Position numbers and translations under genes: made by a program. From Streptococcus parasuis (GTDB lineage Bacteria; Bacillota; Bacilli; Lactobacillales; Streptococcaceae), in the NCBI RefSeq assembly GCF_021654455.1, contig NZ_AP024276.1, positions 744,001-808,000 on the forward strand: a stretch of 64,000 bases of DNA. The letters are read 5' to 3'. The notes under the pieces were generated by a model. The model saw only the letters and a program-made list of their open reading frames with translations. It searched no databases and was not told the DNA's origin. Within the stretch, counting starts at the first letter, position 1; every line of letters starts with the position of its first letter. Shown one piece after another: positions 62,893-64,000 of the stretch.

Positions 62893-63549
62893 ATGCTAAG
62901 AGCACAATTTGAAGTAGAACTAGGCAAGCTTCACAATCAATTTTATGCTATGGGTAATGAAGTATTAGGACAGATTAACAATACTGTTCGTGCATTCACG
63001 ACTCATGACCGCGAATTAGCGAAGGAAGTAATTGAAGCAGACAAAAAAATTAATGAGTTTGAAGTAAAACTCGAGAAAAAATCTCTTGAGATTATTGCGC
63101 TTCAACAACCTGTTTCAACTGACCTACGTCGAGTGATTACAGTCTTAAAAGCAACCAGTGATTTAGAAAGAATGGGCGATCATGCTGTTTCAATTGCAAA
63201 AGCAGCCATTCGCATGAAAGGTGAAGTTCGTATTCCTATAGTCGAGGAAGAAATTAAGAATATGGGCAAAGAAGTCCGTCGTTTAGTTGAGTCCTCACTC
63301 GATTTGTATTTAAATTCTGGCGATATTGAAACTGCGTACGAAATTGCGGCCAGTGACGAAATTATCAATGAATATTATTCTAAAATTCAAGAATTGACAA
63401 CTGAAGAGATTAAAAAGAATCCAGATTCACTTATTGCAGGTAGAGATTACTTCCAAGTGTTAACTTATTTGGAACGTATCGGTGACTATGCGAAAAACAT
63501 TTGTGAATGGGTTGTGTATCTTCGTACTGGTGATATCACTGAGTTGTAA
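62893..63549 (+). CDS. phoU: Phosphate signalling/transport regulator PhoU
   Basis: This all-helical protein has 218 residues with two PhoU repeats. Each carries the metal-binding E/D-x3-D pattern (ATSDLERMGDHAVSIAKAA; LTYLERIGDYAKNICEW). It restrains Pst and the cognate two-component system when phosphate is plentiful. AAAGAGATT precedes the ATG. It closes the pst operon. Confidence 0.95.
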   Translation: MLRAQFEVELGKLHNQFYAMGNEVLGQINNTVRAFTTHDRELAKEVIEADKKINEFEVKLEKKSLEIIALQQPVSTDLRRVITVLKATSDLERMGDHAVSIAKAAIRMKGEVRIPIVEEEIKNMGKEVRRLVESSLDLYLNSGDIETAYEIAASDEIINEYYSKIQELTTEEIKKNPDSLIAGRDYFQVLTYLERIGDYAKNICEWVVYLRTGDITEL

Positions 63550-63662
63550 AACCAGTTATTCTTCAAGAAGTTAAAGAAGGAAAAATATTACTGATTGGTT
63601 ACATTTTTACTAAAATTTGTAATGAAAATGTAATAAAAATTTCCAAATGTTAGAGATTTTCA

Positions 63663-64000
63663 GGCTCTTTGTCAACTGTAGTGGGTAGATGAAAAGCTAA
63701 CACCTAGAGAGGACGAACTTCGTTCTCTCTTTCTTTATGTTCAAAGCAATCAAAATCCGTTTTTTAAAATTTTCAAAGTTCCTGAAACCAAAGGCATTTC
63801 TTTTAATGACTTTGATGAGATTATTGGTAGCTTCCAGTTTGGCGTTGGAATAAGGCAATTCCATGGCGTTTAAAACCTTGTCTTTATCCTTTAGAAATGT
63901 CTTAAATACCGTCTGAAAAATAAGATTAACAGTGGCTACTTCCTGTTCGATGAGGTCAAAGAAATGGTCTGAGTTCTTCTCTTGGAAATGGAATAAGAGC
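63663..64000 (-). mobile_element. ISL3-family element, one end (continues right of the window)
   Basis: GGCTCTTTGTCAACTGTAGT at 63663-63682 is the kind of terminal inverted repeat seen in ISL3/IS1167-type elements. The transposase C-terminus follows on the minus strand. The other end is outside the window. Confidence 0.8.
63697..64000 (-). CDS. ISL3 family transposase, C-terminal part
   Basis: Read on the minus strand, the open frame gives FDLIEQEVATVNLIFQTVF, ELPYSNAKLEATNNLIKVIK and RNAFGFRNFENFKKRIL, ending FVLSRC at the TAG 63697-63699. This is the tail of ISL3 (IS1167/IS1193-like) transposases, including the late Glu of the DDE triad in KLEATNN. The start lies beyond the window. Confidence 0.88.
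   Translation of the reverse strand, partial: LLFHFQEKNSDHFFDLIEQEVATVNLIFQTVFKTFLKDKDKVLNAMELPYSNAKLEATNNLIKVIKRNAFGFRNFENFKKRILIALNIKKERTKFVLSRC

Overview
The window reads as chromosomal DNA of a Streptococcus, most likely Streptococcus suis. The basis is an AT-rich low-GC Firmicute gene set, a tmRNA encoding the tag AKNTNSYALAA, streptococcal gene neighbourhoods (dnaG-rpoD, dnaE-pfkA-pyk, a signal-peptidase-like gene before glmS, truB-ribF, spx, the doubled pstB operon), a streptococcal type of polyamine operon, and IS66, IS630, IS1634-like and ISL3 elements. The species call is inference from gene order, not from a database match.

Layout. 1-5.3 kb: the right end of an IS66 element, a 106-bp RUP-like MITE, a VanZ-like protein, hemW, an acyl-ACP thioesterase, a Nudix hydrolase, a HAD phosphatase, a membrane protein and rpsU. 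5.4-10.7 kb: galE, mscL, dnaG, rpoD, a cluster of stem-loops downstream of rpoD and a MIP18/SufT-like gene. 10.8-18.6 kb: a structured RNA of about 345 nt with its own promoter and terminator, then a six-gene polyamine operon (speA, speE, carboxyspermidine dehydrogenase, nspC, aguA, aguB) and a TVP38 protein. 18.7-31.7 kb: ssrA, tRNA-Ser, add, a GntR-ABC operon, dnaE, pfkA, pyk, an IS630 copy, a glycine-oxidase-like protein, an SGNH hydrolase and a signal-peptidase-like protein. 31.7-44.3 kb: glmS with a paired operator, a polar amino-acid ABC transporter, a cation efflux protein, a split ThrE exporter, a MarR gene, a PadR/DUF1700/DUF4097 operon and an AEC transporter. 44.3-53.3 kb: pepT, a Cof phosphatase, a nonsense-mutated SRPBCC gene, a DUF2130 protein, an orphan gene, a DUF1858/DUF438-hemerythrin pair, truB and ribF. 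53.3-64 kb: an IS1634-like element inside a duplicated ribF-spx junction, then spx-UPF0223-IMPase-rsmF, pstS-C-A-B-B-phoU, and the edge of an ISL3 element.

How the genes work together. The polyamine operon predicts arginine to agmatine to N-carbamoylputrescine to putrescine, followed by spermidine through carboxyspermidine. A speE gene sits in the same operon, but no speD is seen here. The pst-phoU block is a complete phosphate uptake system with a candidate Pho box.

Most unusual signals: (1) five stem-loops after rpoD, four with perfect but unrelated stems, all with a 14-nt loop close to CYNGAAANNNGAAA; (2) the unassigned RNA upstream of speA; (3) eight genes in which an extended -10 (TGN plus hexamer) lies only 6-7 nt before the ATG with no Shine-Dalgarno, predicting leaderless mRNAs; (4) a MITE whose ends match the IS630 copy in this window; (5) a rearranged, partly triplicated ribF-spx junction around an IS.
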